Assembly: GCA_913058145.1 (NCBI GenBank)
Contig: CAJXQM010000002.1
Coordinates: forward strand, 124,001 to 188,000
From: an uncultured Colwellia sp.
GTDB taxonomy: Bacteria; Pseudomonadota; Gammaproteobacteria; Enterobacterales; Alteromonadaceae
DNA length: 64,000 nucleotides
Direction of reading: 5' to 3'
Shown here piece after piece: positions 37,963 to 47,169 of this stretch. How positions within the stretch are numbered: the stretch's first letter is position 1; each line of letters begins with the position of its first letter. Under the pieces are notes generated by a model. The model searched no databases, had not been told where the DNA came from, and saw only the letters and a program-made list of their open reading frames with translations. Position numbers and translations under genes: made by a program.

Positions 37963-38496
37963 TTATCGTAATCTACCTCTGACAACTTTACTGGCTTGTC
38001 CTGCAAGTTTTGTCAGGCTTTCATGGCTGTGACCATGGCATAAAGCAACGGCAAGCGCATCAGCGGCATCAGCTTGTGGTGTTCCCGCTAATTTAAGAAT
38101 GGTTTTTACCATATGTTGGACTTGGCTTTTATCTGCCCCACCCGTACCAACAACGGCTTGTTTAATTTGTCTGGCAGAATATTCAGCTATCGTTAGGCCA
38201 CTGTTAGTGGCAGCAACAATAGCAGCGCCTCTAGCTTGTCCTAACTTTAATGCGGAGTCTGGATTTTTTGCCATAAAAACTTGTTCAATGGCAAACATAT
38301 CAGGCTTAAATTGGAGAATGATTTCAGAAACACCGGCAAAAATAGTTTGTAAACGTGAGGCAAGATCTTCACCTTGACTGAGTGCTTTAATACAGCCACT
38401 GCCAAGGTAAGTAAAACTACGCCCTTGTTGTTTAATAACCCCATAGCCAGTGAAGCGTGAACCGGGATCGATACCTAAAATAATAGACATTTTCAT
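37963..38496 (-). CDS. ruvC: Holliday junction endonuclease RuvC
   Basis: Resolvase cutting Holliday junctions. I start it at ATG 38496 ([19 protein letters not shown]) because AGG lies seven bases before; the open frame reaches 38523 but the extra codons fall in a REP-like repeat. 177 residues against 173 in E. coli. Catalytic acids: Asp in ILGIDPGS, Glu in [12 protein letters not shown], and the [12 protein letters not shown] pair near residue 140. 143 bases separate it from ruvA, longer than usual. Confidence 0.95.
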   Translation of the reverse strand: MKMSIILGIDPGSRFTGYGVIKQQGRSFTYLGSGCIKALSQGEDLASRLQTIFAGVSEIILQFKPDMFAIEQVFMAKNPDSALKLGQARGAAIVAATNSGLTIAEYSARQIKQAVVGTGGADKSQVQHMVKTILKLAGTPQADAADALAVALCHGHSHESLTKLAGQASKVVRGRLR

Positions 38497-38510
38497 TGGT
38501 AACCTTTTTT

Positions 38511-38665
38511 GACCCTTCGACAAGCTCAGGGAGAACGGTTATGCGCCCGTTTGTCATGAGCGCGCAGCAGTCGAAGGGCGAAAAGCTCCCTCCGACAGGC
38601 TCAGGACAAACGGGAAGTAACTATACATACTAAACTTCCGTTCCTCCTGAGCCTGTCGAAGGGTC
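38511..38665. repeat. REP-like inverted repeat cluster upstream of ruvC
   Basis: Outer arms 38511-38530 (GACCCTTCGACAAGCTCAGG) and 38646-38665 are complementary at 19 of 20 positions. Between them are further copies in both directions: AGTCGAAGGG near 38569, a CCGACAGGCTCAGG unit near 38592, and an inner pair around ACAAACGGGAAGT and ACTTCCGTT. It lies between aspS and ruvC and could form a branched RNA/DNA structure. Related sequence recurs at 41496-41617. Confidence 0.8.
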
Positions 38666-38697
38666 TAAAGCTCTACGAGTATAGGGTCGAGGAGTCT

Positions 38698-40482
38698 TTA
38701 CTCAGAACTTTTCTCTTCTTTAATTATCGCCACACCTAGTTCAGCTAACTGAGCAGCGTTAGCATTACCAGGTGCATTAGTTAATGGACAGGCTGCTGTA
38801 TTCGTTTTCGGGAATGCCATTACTTCACGAATAGAGCTAGCACCAGTCATTAACATCACTAAGCGATCCAGACCAAAAGCTAAACCTGCATGTGGCGGCG
38901 CACCGTATTGTAGGGCTTCAAGTAAGAAACCAAATTTCTCTTGTGCTTCTTCTTCACCAATACCTAAAATTCTAAACGCGGCAGACTGCATGTCTTGGTT
39001 ATGAATACGTACAGAGCCACCACCAAGTTCACAACCATTGAGAACCATATCATAAGCATCAGACAAGGCGCCTAATGGGTCAGCTTCTAGCTGCTCCGGT
39101 GTTAAGTTAGTGGGTGCGGTAAATGGATGATGAAGTGCATGCATGTGACCATCGATTTCTTCAAACATTGGGAAATCAACAACCCATAATGGTTTCCAGT
39201 CACCTTCAAGTAAATCTAAATCTTCACCTAACTTAAGACGAAGCGCACCAAGAGATTCAGTCACTACGTTATAAGTGTCTGCGCCGAAGAATATAATATC
39301 ACCGGTTTTAGCATTAGTGCGTTCAAGTAACGCTTTTGCTGCCTCTGCTGATAAGAATTTCAAAATAGGTGATTGTAACCCTTCAAGTCCTGTGGCTAAG
39401 GCGGCATCAATATCGTTAACTTTCATCCATGGCATACCTTTGGCGCCATAAATGCCAACAAACTTAGTCAGATCATCAATGCCTTTTCTTGAAAACTTAG
39501 CTGCGCCACCTGGTGCACAAATAACAGCCACACGGCCATTGTCATCATTTGCTGGACCAGAGAACACTTTAAACTCTACATCTTTCAATATATCAGCGAC
39601 ATCAACTAACTCTAACGGATTACGTAAGTCCGGTTTGTCTGAGCCAAAACGTCGCATTGCTTCGCTAAATGGCATAGACGGAAATTTTTCCAGATCAACA
39701 TCAAGCATTTCTTTAAATAGCTCTCTAATCATGGTTTCACTAACATCCATGACTTGTGTGCTACTCATAAATGAGGTTTCAATATCTATTTGAGTAAATT
39801 CAGGTTGCCTGTCTGCACGTAAATCTTCATCACGAAAACATTTAACAATTTGATAATAACGTTCCATACCCGACATCATTAGTAATTGTTTAAATAACTG
39901 TGGCGATTGCGGCAAAGCGAAGAACTTGCCTTTGTGCGTTCGACTTGGTACTAAATAATCACGAGCACCTTCTGGAGTTGCGGCAGTAAGCATAGGCGTT
40001 TCAATATCTAAAAACCCTAATGCTTCTAAAGAACTGCGCACTTTTGAAGTCACTTTAGCGCGAAAACGCATACGTTCAGTCATTTCAACACGGCGTAAAT
40101 CAAGGTAGCGATATTTTAAACGCTGCTCTTCTGAATTCACTTGGTTTGAATCAAGTGGTAAAGGTGCTGATTTATTCAAAATAGTCAGTTCAAGACCTAG
40201 TATCTCAATGGCACCGGTTTTCATTGTTTTATTCACTTGGCCTTCAGGACGAGCGCGAACTATGCCTTTAAGCTGAACACAAAATTCATTACGTAACGTG
40301 TTGGCAGTAGCAAGTACTTCAGGAAGATCGGGATCATAAACAACTTGAACTAACCCTTCTCGATCACGTAAATCAAGAAATATAACCGCGCCTAAATCAC
40401 GACGACGATTAACCCAGCCACAAAGAGTGACTTCTTGACCGATATGAGATTCGTTAACTTCACCACAATAAAGACTACGCAT
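38698..40482 (-). CDS. aspS: Aspartyl-tRNA synthetase
   Basis: Class IIb aminoacyl-tRNA synthetase. 594 residues. OB-fold anticodon domain at the N-terminus ([20 protein letters not shown]), motif 1 region [10 protein letters not shown], motif 2 [20 protein letters not shown] and [19 protein letters not shown], the bacterial GAD insertion (about 290-420), and motif 3 [17 protein letters not shown]. With no gatCAB signs visible in the window, discriminating versus non-discriminating form cannot be told. Flanked by REP-like repeats on its downstream side. Confidence 0.97.
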   Translation of the reverse strand: MRSLYCGEVNESHIGQEVTLCGWVNRRRDLGAVIFLDLRDREGLVQVVYDPDLPEVLATANTLRNEFCVQLKGIVRARPEGQVNKTMKTGAIEILGLELTILNKSAPLPLDSNQVNSEEQRLKYRYLDLRRVEMTERMRFRAKVTSKVRSSLEALGFLDIETPMLTAATPEGARDYLVPSRTHKGKFFALPQSPQLFKQLLMMSGMERYYQIVKCFRDEDLRADRQPEFTQIDIETSFMSSTQVMDVSETMIRELFKEMLDVDLEKFPSMPFSEAMRRFGSDKPDLRNPLELVDVADILKDVEFKVFSGPANDDNGRVAVICAPGGAAKFSRKGIDDLTKFVGIYGAKGMPWMKVNDIDAALATGLEGLQSPILKFLSAEAAKALLERTNAKTGDIIFFGADTYNVVTESLGALRLKLGEDLDLLEGDWKPLWVVDFPMFEEIDGHMHALHHPFTAPTNLTPEQLEADPLGALSDAYDMVLNGCELGGGSVRIHNQDMQSAAFRILGIGEEEAQEKFGFLLEALQYGAPPHAGLAFGLDRLVMLMTGASSIREVMAFPKTNTAACPLTNAPGNANAAQLAELGVAIIKEEKSSE

Positions 40483-40750
40483 GTATTTTTTGCCTTGCTA
40501 CTTTGATAATTAGAAATAGACGCTAACTCAATTTACTTTGGCTAGCGATAAATGCCGATATTATAAAGCAAAGATTGGTAAAGTCACCCCGTTAAGACGA
40601 GTAATAATAAAGGAGCAATAAAGAAATAATAATTTACAAAAAAACGTTAACAACGTATCTCTAAAAGTTGTTGTTAACTATTTGTTTTTATATCTAATCA
40701 ATATCAGTTAAAATAAGGTACTTAGTTAAGCAATAACGTATAAATGATTA

Positions 40751-41491
40751 ATGACCATGCACACTCCTGATACCGATTTAATTTACTCTAATCCCCAAGC
40801 CCAAGTAAACGATTTTGCTTTTGACGCACAAGTAGTGGAAGTTTTTCCCGATATGATCAGTCGATCAGTGCCTGGCTACGCTACTATTATTGACACCATC
40901 GGTCGGCTTAGCCAACAATTTGTACAAGACAATACCACTGTTTATGATTTGGGTTGTTCATTAGGCGCCGCAACCTTAGCTATGCGTAAAGGAATTAATG
41001 CTAAGCAGTGTAAAATTATGTCTGTTGATAATTCATCAGCAATGGTTGAACGCTGTAAAATGCATATCAATGCTTTTAAAGGCACCACACCCGTTGATGT
41101 TATTGAAGCGAACATTCAAGATATCAACATTGAAAATGCGTCTATGGTGGTACTTAATTTTACCTTACAGTTTATCGATAAAACAGAGCGACAAGGTTTA
41201 ATCAATAGCATTGCAAAAGGTATTAATGAGGGCGGCTTGTTAGTTATTTCTGAAAAAATATCCCATGGTGATTCTGTTATTGATGAACATTTAATTAATT
41301 TACATCATGATTTTAAACGCGCTAATGGTTATAGCGAACTAGAAGTTGCGCAAAAACGCACCGCACTAGAAAACGTAATGCGTACAGATTCGGTAGAGCA
41401 GCATATTAATCGCCTAAAAAGTGCAGGCTTTAGTCGTGTATCTCCCTGGTTTCAATGCTTTAATTTTATCTCTTTTATTGCCATAAAATAA
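40751..41491 (+). CDS. cmoA: Carboxy-S-adenosyl-L-methionine synthase CmoA
   Basis: Makes carboxy-SAM from SAM and prephenate, used by CmoB for the cmo5U34 tRNA modification. 246 residues: [20 protein letters not shown] is the CmoA start motif, then Rossmann site [18 protein letters not shown] and [16 protein letters not shown]. First ATG at 40751; a second ATG at 40757 is possible. cmoB follows, separated by the REP-like repeat. Divergent from aspS across a 268-base spacer with no other gene seen. Confidence 0.95.
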   Translation: MTMHTPDTDLIYSNPQAQVNDFAFDAQVVEVFPDMISRSVPGYATIIDTIGRLSQQFVQDNTTVYDLGCSLGAATLAMRKGINAKQCKIMSVDNSSAMVERCKMHINAFKGTTPVDVIEANIQDINIENASMVVLNFTLQFIDKTERQGLINSIAKGINEGGLLVISEKISHGDSVIDEHLINLHHDFKRANGYSELEVAQKRTALENVMRTDSVEQHINRLKSAGFSRVSPWFQCFNFISFIAIK

Positions 41492-41495
41492 GTTC

Positions 41496-41617
41496 CTCCG
41501 TTCGCCCTTCCTTCGACAAGCTCAGGATGAACGGAAACACTCCGTTTGCCCTTCCTTTGACAAGCTCAGGATGAACGGAAACACTCCGTTTGCCCTGAGC
41601 GCGAAGCAGTCGAAGGG
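41496..41617. repeat. REP-like tandem repeat between cmoA and cmoB
   Basis: Two 44-base direct copies (41496-41539 and 41540-41583, differing at two positions) and a third partial copy 41584-41617 that ends with AGTCGAAGGG. Each full copy contains CTTCGACAAGCTCAGG or its one-base variant, the same core as the repeat at 38511-38665. The repeat lies within an expected cmoAB transcript, so it could affect mRNA stability or partial termination. Confidence 0.8.
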
Positions 41618-41673
41618 AGCTATCGAAGGACGACAAGTTCAAAATAAACAAACAACAACAAAATGAATTACTC

Positions 41674-42651
41674 ATGACACATTTTAATAAATTTTATCAA
41701 GAAATTGCGACAAACCGTTTAAGCCATTGGTTAAATACCTTGCCATCACAACTTGATTATTGGCATAAAAACAACCTTCATGGTGAATATAAGCATTGGC
41801 AAAAAACATTAGATGCCCTGCCAACATCACAGACAACCCAGACCTCAGCTATTGATTTGGTCAATAGTGTCACTGTTGGCTGCGAAGAAGATTTTAATGC
41901 TGGTGAACATAAGCGCTTAGAAAACTTGTTAAAAAAATTCAAACCTTGGCGCAAAGGCCCGTATCATATTCATGGATTGCATATAGACACAGAATGGCGA
42001 AGTGATTACAAATGGGACAGATTAGCCCCTCACATCAGCGATTTATCAGGCAGGTACATACTTGATATTGGTTGTGGCAGTGGTTATCACTTATGGCGTA
42101 TGCGCGGTGCAGGAGCAAAATTTGTTGTCGGTATTGATCCAACCCAGTTATTTTTAATGCAATTTAACGCTGTGCAACATTTTATTAATGATAACAACGT
42201 TAATTTATTACCACTAGGCGTCGAACAGTTACCTGAGCTTAATGCGTTTGATAGCGTATTTGCGATGGGCGTTTTATATCATCGTCGCTCACCCATTGAT
42301 TTTATTTATCAATTAAAAGCACAATTAGTTAAAGGCGGTGAATTGATACTTGAAACACTCATTGTTGATGGTGATGAAAATACGGTATTAGTGCCTGGTG
42401 AACGATACGCTAAAATGCGTAATGTCTGGTTTTTACCTAGTGCTAAAGCCATGTGTGGATGGTTAGAGCGCTGTGGTTTCACCGATATCCGCGTGGTCAA
42501 CACCGATATTACGGCACTTGATGAACAAAGAAAAACCGACTGGATTGATACAGAGTCACTATCTGACTTTCTTGATCCCCTGGATAATAGCAAAACGATT
42601 GAAGGTTACCCTGCTCCTCAACGAGCTATTTTTATTGCAACTAAACCCTAA
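41674..42651 (+). CDS. cmoB: tRNA U34 carboxymethyltransferase CmoB
   Basis: Transfers the carboxymethyl group of carboxy-SAM to 5-hydroxyuridine at tRNA position 34. 325 residues: an N-terminal lobe with [20 protein letters not shown] and [11 protein letters not shown], the Rossmann site [20 protein letters not shown], then [12 protein letters not shown] and [13 protein letters not shown]. Length as in E. coli (323). Ends at a strong terminator at 42662-42690. Confidence 0.95.
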   Translation: MTHFNKFYQEIATNRLSHWLNTLPSQLDYWHKNNLHGEYKHWQKTLDALPTSQTTQTSAIDLVNSVTVGCEEDFNAGEHKRLENLLKKFKPWRKGPYHIHGLHIDTEWRSDYKWDRLAPHISDLSGRYILDIGCGSGYHLWRMRGAGAKFVVGIDPTQLFLMQFNAVQHFINDNNVNLLPLGVEQLPELNAFDSVFAMGVLYHRRSPIDFIYQLKAQLVKGGELILETLIVDGDENTVLVPGERYAKMRNVWFLPSAKAMCGWLERCGFTDIRVVNTDITALDEQRKTDWIDTESLSDFLDPLDNSKTIEGYPAPQRAIFIATKP

Positions 42652-42661
42652 ATAAAAATTT

Positions 42662-42694
42662 AAAGCAAGTATTCATCTCATACTTGCTTTTGTT
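42662..42694 (+). terminator. Rho-independent terminator after cmoB
   Basis: AAAGCAAGTAT (42662-42672) and ATACTTGCTTT (42680-42690) are exact complements with a 7-base loop, followed by TGTTT. It lies 11 bases after the cmoB stop. Confidence 0.85.
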
Positions 42695-42888
42695 TATCAC
42701 TAGTTTTAGTCCCCACAGTACAAACTCTAAACTGAAATTCCCGATAATTTTTATTATATAATATATTACGATCATTATATAAATCATTTTGGTTCTATAT
42801 TCATTTATAAAATAGCATGTTAAGGTAAATTTTGAACTAACATGCCCTCTGAAAAATAGCTTTGATAAAATTATAGGTTTGTAATCTA

Positions 42889-44232
42889 ATGAACAATATT
42901 TGGTTAGAACGACGGTTAAAAAAGGTATCAACAAGACAACAAGATCACCGAGATCCCTATCAACGTGATCGAGCTCGAATATTACATTCAGCCGCCTTTA
43001 GACGTTTACAATCAAAAACCCAAGTAATGGGCAGTGGACAAAGTGACTTTTATCGTACTCGTTTAACCCATTCACTTGAAGCTGCCCAAATTGGTTCAGG
43101 CATTACCTCACAGCTTCGTTTTAAATCACCTAAACTTTGCCAAGTTTTGTTTCCTGCTACTGATAGTTTAATTGAAGCCATTTGTTTAGCGCATGATATT
43201 GGTCACCCTCCGTTCGGCCACGGCGGTGAAGTTGCCTTACATTATATGATGCGTGATAACGGAGGTTTTGAAGGTAATGGGCAAACCTTTAGAATTGTTG
43301 CTCGTCTTGAACCTTTTAGTGAACGCCACGGTATGAATTTAACCCGAAGAACGTTACTCGGTTTACTGAAGTATCCACAAGTATTAGATCAGCTAAATAA
43401 ACCAAGACGAAATAGTGCTATTGATAATTTCAGACAACTTAAAGCCAGTGAGTGGCATCCACCAAAAGGATTGTATAGCGATGACAGCGAGATAATTGAT
43501 TGGTTATTATCCTCTTTATCAGTCACTGACCGTAAACTTTTTCAACAGATAAATGTTATGGTAAATAGTCATCATAAAACAAGGTTTAAGTCACTTGATT
43601 GTTCAATAATGGAACTAGCTGATGATATTGCTTATGGCATACACGATCTTGAAGATGCCATTGTTACGGGTATAGTCAATCAACATGATTTTGAATCACA
43701 CGTGATCAGTAAGCTAACGTCATTAGATGATCCATGGCTTAAGCCATACGCTCAAACGTTAACTGCTAAACTATTTAGTGAGGAACATCACTTACAAAAA
43801 GATGCTATTGGCGGTTTGGTTAATTACCTCATTACCGCTGTTGAGTTAACTGATTTGAATGAACTATATGACGATGTAAATTTTGAAGAAGAATTACTTA
43901 GATACAACGCGACTTTGCCAACAATCACTATGCAAGCATTACAAATTTTTAAAGACTTCGTTTATAACTTTGTTATTAAACAAACCAATATTCAGCGACT
44001 TGAATATAGGGGTCAACAAATAGTGATGGAGCTATTTGAAGCGCTTTCCTCTGATCCTTTGAGATTACTACCCAATAATAGCGCTAAGCGCTGGCAACAT
44101 GCCGTAAATAATGGTGACAATGCTCATCGAGTAATTGCCGACTATGTTGCCGGTATGACTGACGAATACGCGAGTCGTTTGCATCAAACATTATTTGTTG
44201 CCAATGCTTCTGGCTCATATCAATTAATTTAG
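42889..44232 (+). CDS. dgt: dGTPase-like HD-domain triphosphohydrolase
   Basis: Hydrolyses dNTPs, likely dGTP, to nucleoside and triphosphate. 447 residues: RRLQSKTQVMGSGQSDFYRT, then the HD motif RLTHSLEAAQIGSG and CLAHDIGHPPFGHGGE with the metal His-Asp, later ELADDIAYGIHDLEDA supplying the last Asp. This is the shorter Dgt-like type (E. coli Dgt is 505). Monocistronic, preceded by an AT-rich region with TATAAT-like sequences around 42757-42775 and the cmoB terminator. Confidence 0.9.
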   Translation: MNNIWLERRLKKVSTRQQDHRDPYQRDRARILHSAAFRRLQSKTQVMGSGQSDFYRTRLTHSLEAAQIGSGITSQLRFKSPKLCQVLFPATDSLIEAICLAHDIGHPPFGHGGEVALHYMMRDNGGFEGNGQTFRIVARLEPFSERHGMNLTRRTLLGLLKYPQVLDQLNKPRRNSAIDNFRQLKASEWHPPKGLYSDDSEIIDWLLSSLSVTDRKLFQQINVMVNSHHKTRFKSLDCSIMELADDIAYGIHDLEDAIVTGIVNQHDFESHVISKLTSLDDPWLKPYAQTLTAKLFSEEHHLQKDAIGGLVNYLITAVELTDLNELYDDVNFEEELLRYNATLPTITMQALQIFKDFVYNFVIKQTNIQRLEYRGQQIVMELFEALSSDPLRLLPNNSAKRWQHAVNNGDNAHRVIADYVAGMTDEYASRLHQTLFVANASGSYQLI

Positions 44233-44236
44233 TATT

Positions 44237-44267
44237 AAAAAAAATACCAGGCATTGCTACCTGGTAT
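44237..44267 (-). terminator. Terminator for the TonB-dependent receptor gene
   Basis: ATACCAGG (44244-44251) pairs with CCTGGTAT (44260-44267), loop of 8. On the minus strand the stem is followed by eight Us, from the A tract 44237-44244. It lies 30 bases beyond the receptor stop and may also stop the convergent dgt transcript. Confidence 0.8.
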
Positions 44268-44296
44268 AAATTATCAATTAAGTTTAGAGGATTAAT

Positions 44297-46822
44297 TTAA
44301 AAACTAAAATTCAACTTCGCTGAATAGGTTGTGCCATCAAATCCATAAGGTAATGCTCTAACAGGGTACTTAAACGCTCCGTTAGTGATAGCATCTAATA
44401 CTTCATCTTGGCCTAATTCATCAGGTGTTACATCAAACACGTTGTTAACGGTTAATGAAACATTCAAATTAGCATTAATTTGATAATTAACATTAACATC
44501 AATTAATACTGCGGCTTCAACCGTGCTTGTTGGCTTAAATGATGAGCCTAATGGGATATGATTACTTCCAAAATAATCAATATCTGTTTCACCAAAGTAA
44601 TTAGCTCTAACTAAAGTGCTCCAATCATTTTTAGCATAGTCCACAGAAAAAGTAGCACGTTCTTGTGGTTGTCCATCAGTAAGGAAGCTGCGTTGTAGAT
44701 CATCTAATGCTATATTTACAGGAATACCTTCAGGCGTATTAACACTATCAATTTTTGTTTCATTAACATTACCCGCTAACGTAACACCAAAATCACCTTC
44801 ATTTAGCTCGGTTTTATAGGTAATAATTAAATCAATACCTTTGGTGGTAGAGTTAACCGAATTAGAAAAATAATTCGCTTGCACAGCACCTGTGGCATTT
44901 AATGCTGCTACAGCATCAGCATTAAAGGAGACTTGATCTGCTGATAATAAACTAGCGAGATTAATGCGGTCTTCAATTTTAATATTATAGGCGTCTATAG
45001 TTAACGTTACTTCATCCGAAATATCTAGCACAGCGCCAAGGCTAATACTTTCTGAAGTTTCTAGTTTAAGGCTATCTACACCTAATGCTGAAGGGAATGG
45101 AGAACCTGCAGTTGCGGTAAACGACTGCGTTAATGAACCATCAGAGGCTAAATTAGTAGTAAAGGCTGTGTATGCGCTTTGTTGCAATGACGGTGCTCTA
45201 AAACCAGTAGCAATAGCTCCACGTAAGGCCAAATCATCATTGACTTCAAAACGAGTAGAAATCTTACCAACTAAATCGTCACCGGCATCAGAGAAGTCTT
45301 CATAACGAAGTGCTGTGCCAACTAACCAACTATCAGTAATTTGAGTTTCCATATCTACATAAAGTGCATAACTGCTTCTGTCTTCTTTACCCGCAGCGTC
45401 AGGTCTTAAACCAGGGTAGGCTTGAAAACCACAACCGGCAAAAACACCTGAATCGATAACTGATGGGAATGCTGAACTGCTATCTGACGGGCCACAAGAG
45501 TATGAAGCTATTTCACCAGCAACAATTTCATAATTTTCTTCACGGTATTCCGCACCAAAAGCGATGTATAAATCATCAGAGCGACCAATATCTACGCTAC
45601 CAGAAATATCCGCATTAAACGTTAATTGATCAAATCTAAAACCACCACTATAACCAGAAGTAGGGCCAGAATTTGCCGCAATATCATCATCAGATGCACT
45701 GGGATTATTATAAAGGTATTCAGCAGCATAAGAGGCATTTATACTGTTCTTTGAATCGAAATCATAACTATTTTTGCCATAAACACTTGAAATATCAAAC
45801 TGCCAATTTTCATTGATGTCACCTCTAAGGCCTACTGCAAATGAAACATCTTCTGCTTCGTTGTCAATACGGGGTAAAAATCCATCAGGATAAATTTGAG
45901 AGACATTTTTAGCTGCTTCATCAAAGTTTCTAAAAAATCCGTTACCTAATGCTGTTCGGTTTGAATAACCACCAAAAGAATACAGTTCATATTCAGCAAC
46001 AGGGATCATGGCGTTATAAAAAAATGAAGTGAATTCTGACTCTGAATTACCTTGTCCCCAGCGTACTGTATCTGAGATAGTTCCAGGTGCTATCGTTGAA
46101 GAGCCGCCTGTATCAGGTTGAGCGCGGTTAGTACCGTCAGCATCACGATACTCTAATGATAAATTAATAAAGCCATCTTCAGCAATTTCAAAGCCAGTAT
46201 TTACCCCAAATGAATAGCCGTCACCATCACCTTCGGTTGTGCCGCCGTATTGTACGTAACCAGTTGTTTTATCAGTTGAATCACGAAGTGAAAGATTAAT
46301 TACACCGGCAATCGCGTCTGAGCCATATTGTGCTGCAGCGCCATCTCTAAGTACTTGTACATCTTTTAAGGCTATTAATGGAATAGCATTCATATCCGTA
46401 CCAGCTGCACCAGCACCAACCGTTCCATTTAAACCAAATATTGCTTGGTTATGACGACGTTTACCATTCACTAGAACAAGTGTTTGATCAGGTTGTAACC
46501 CACGTAATGTTGCAGGTCTGAATAGATCTGAACCATCAGATACTTGCGTTCTACTAAAGTTAAAAGAAGGCGCAGAAGCTTGTAAGCTTTGACCAAGTTC
46601 AGTAAAACCACTTCTAGATAAATCATCGGCAGTGATAATATCCACAGGTACTGCTGAATCAGTAATGGTTCGTGTAGAAACGCGCGTTCCTAATATTGAA
46701 ATCTTTTCTACATTATCTATTTCAGCAGATGCTGATTGTTCTGCAGCGGCGATAAAGCTATAGCTAGATAAGGCCAAACTAATGCCAAGGGCTAAGGTGT
46801 GATTACGGAATTTTTTAGTCAT
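44297..46822 (-). CDS. TonB-dependent outer membrane receptor
   Basis: 841 residues. Signal peptide MTKKFRNHTLALGISLALSS to about residue 27 (AAAEQ). The plug domain follows, with EKISILGTRVSTRTITDS, PVDIITADDLSRSGFTELGQ and PDQTLVLVNGKRRHNQAIFG, then VQVLRDGAAAQYGSDAIAGV. The rest is the 22-strand barrel ending in SAKLNFSF with terminal Phe as a BAM signal. It imports an unknown ligand using TonB energy. The plug resembles the iron-siderophore/other TonB families with the QYGSDAIAGVI motif; no uptake genes lie nearby to tell the substrate. Monocistronic with its own terminator. Confidence 0.93.
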   Translation of the reverse strand: MTKKFRNHTLALGISLALSSYSFIAAAEQSASAEIDNVEKISILGTRVSTRTITDSAVPVDIITADDLSRSGFTELGQSLQASAPSFNFSRTQVSDGSDLFRPATLRGLQPDQTLVLVNGKRRHNQAIFGLNGTVGAGAAGTDMNAIPLIALKDVQVLRDGAAAQYGSDAIAGVINLSLRDSTDKTTGYVQYGGTTEGDGDGYSFGVNTGFEIAEDGFINLSLEYRDADGTNRAQPDTGGSSTIAPGTISDTVRWGQGNSESEFTSFFYNAMIPVAEYELYSFGGYSNRTALGNGFFRNFDEAAKNVSQIYPDGFLPRIDNEAEDVSFAVGLRGDINENWQFDISSVYGKNSYDFDSKNSINASYAAEYLYNNPSASDDDIAANSGPTSGYSGGFRFDQLTFNADISGSVDIGRSDDLYIAFGAEYREENYEIVAGEIASYSCGPSDSSSAFPSVIDSGVFAGCGFQAYPGLRPDAAGKEDRSSYALYVDMETQITDSWLVGTALRYEDFSDAGDDLVGKISTRFEVNDDLALRGAIATGFRAPSLQQSAYTAFTTNLASDGSLTQSFTATAGSPFPSALGVDSLKLETSESISLGAVLDISDEVTLTIDAYNIKIEDRINLASLLSADQVSFNADAVAALNATGAVQANYFSNSVNSTTKGIDLIITYKTELNEGDFGVTLAGNVNETKIDSVNTPEGIPVNIALDDLQRSFLTDGQPQERATFSVDYAKNDWSTLVRANYFGETDIDYFGSNHIPLGSSFKPTSTVEAAVLIDVNVNYQINANLNVSLTVNNVFDVTPDELGQDEVLDAITNGAFKYPVRALPYGFDGTTYSAKLNFSF

Positions 46823-47169
46823 TTCATGGTTTCCAATTATTAAAGCAATATTTTTGCTGTTGGTTTTTAGTTATTATTCCTATCTATATGTACAATAATT
46901 TTTACAAAAATCTAATCAAATGATTACTTAGATAGTTTAATTATTTTTTCGTAGGATATATTGTTGCAGGGTTAAATGTCTAATACTTATTTAATGAAAT
47001 TACTTTAAAATACTAAAACCAATGCTTTTTTCAGCTGTGTTTTATTTTCCCTTAATAAAGTCTAAAAATTCCTTGTGAAAATTTCACTAAATATTACCGT
47101 ATAAATACTGCAAGTTAAAAACTGTATTGGTTGGATAAAAAATAGTATGACCACCGAAATATTCTAACC
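46823..47169. other. 347-base spacer between kinase-like gene and receptor gene
   Basis: AT-rich, no reading frame supported on either strand. It is the promoter region for the receptor (minus strand) and the trailer of the kinase-like gene. I see no strong terminator hairpin, no repeat and no Fur-type palindrome. Confidence 0.5.

Noticed and set aside
39452-39793. 113-codon plus-strand frame opposite aspS
   Set aside because: Fully antisense to a certain aspS; composition is the mirror of conserved aspartyl-tRNA synthetase codons.
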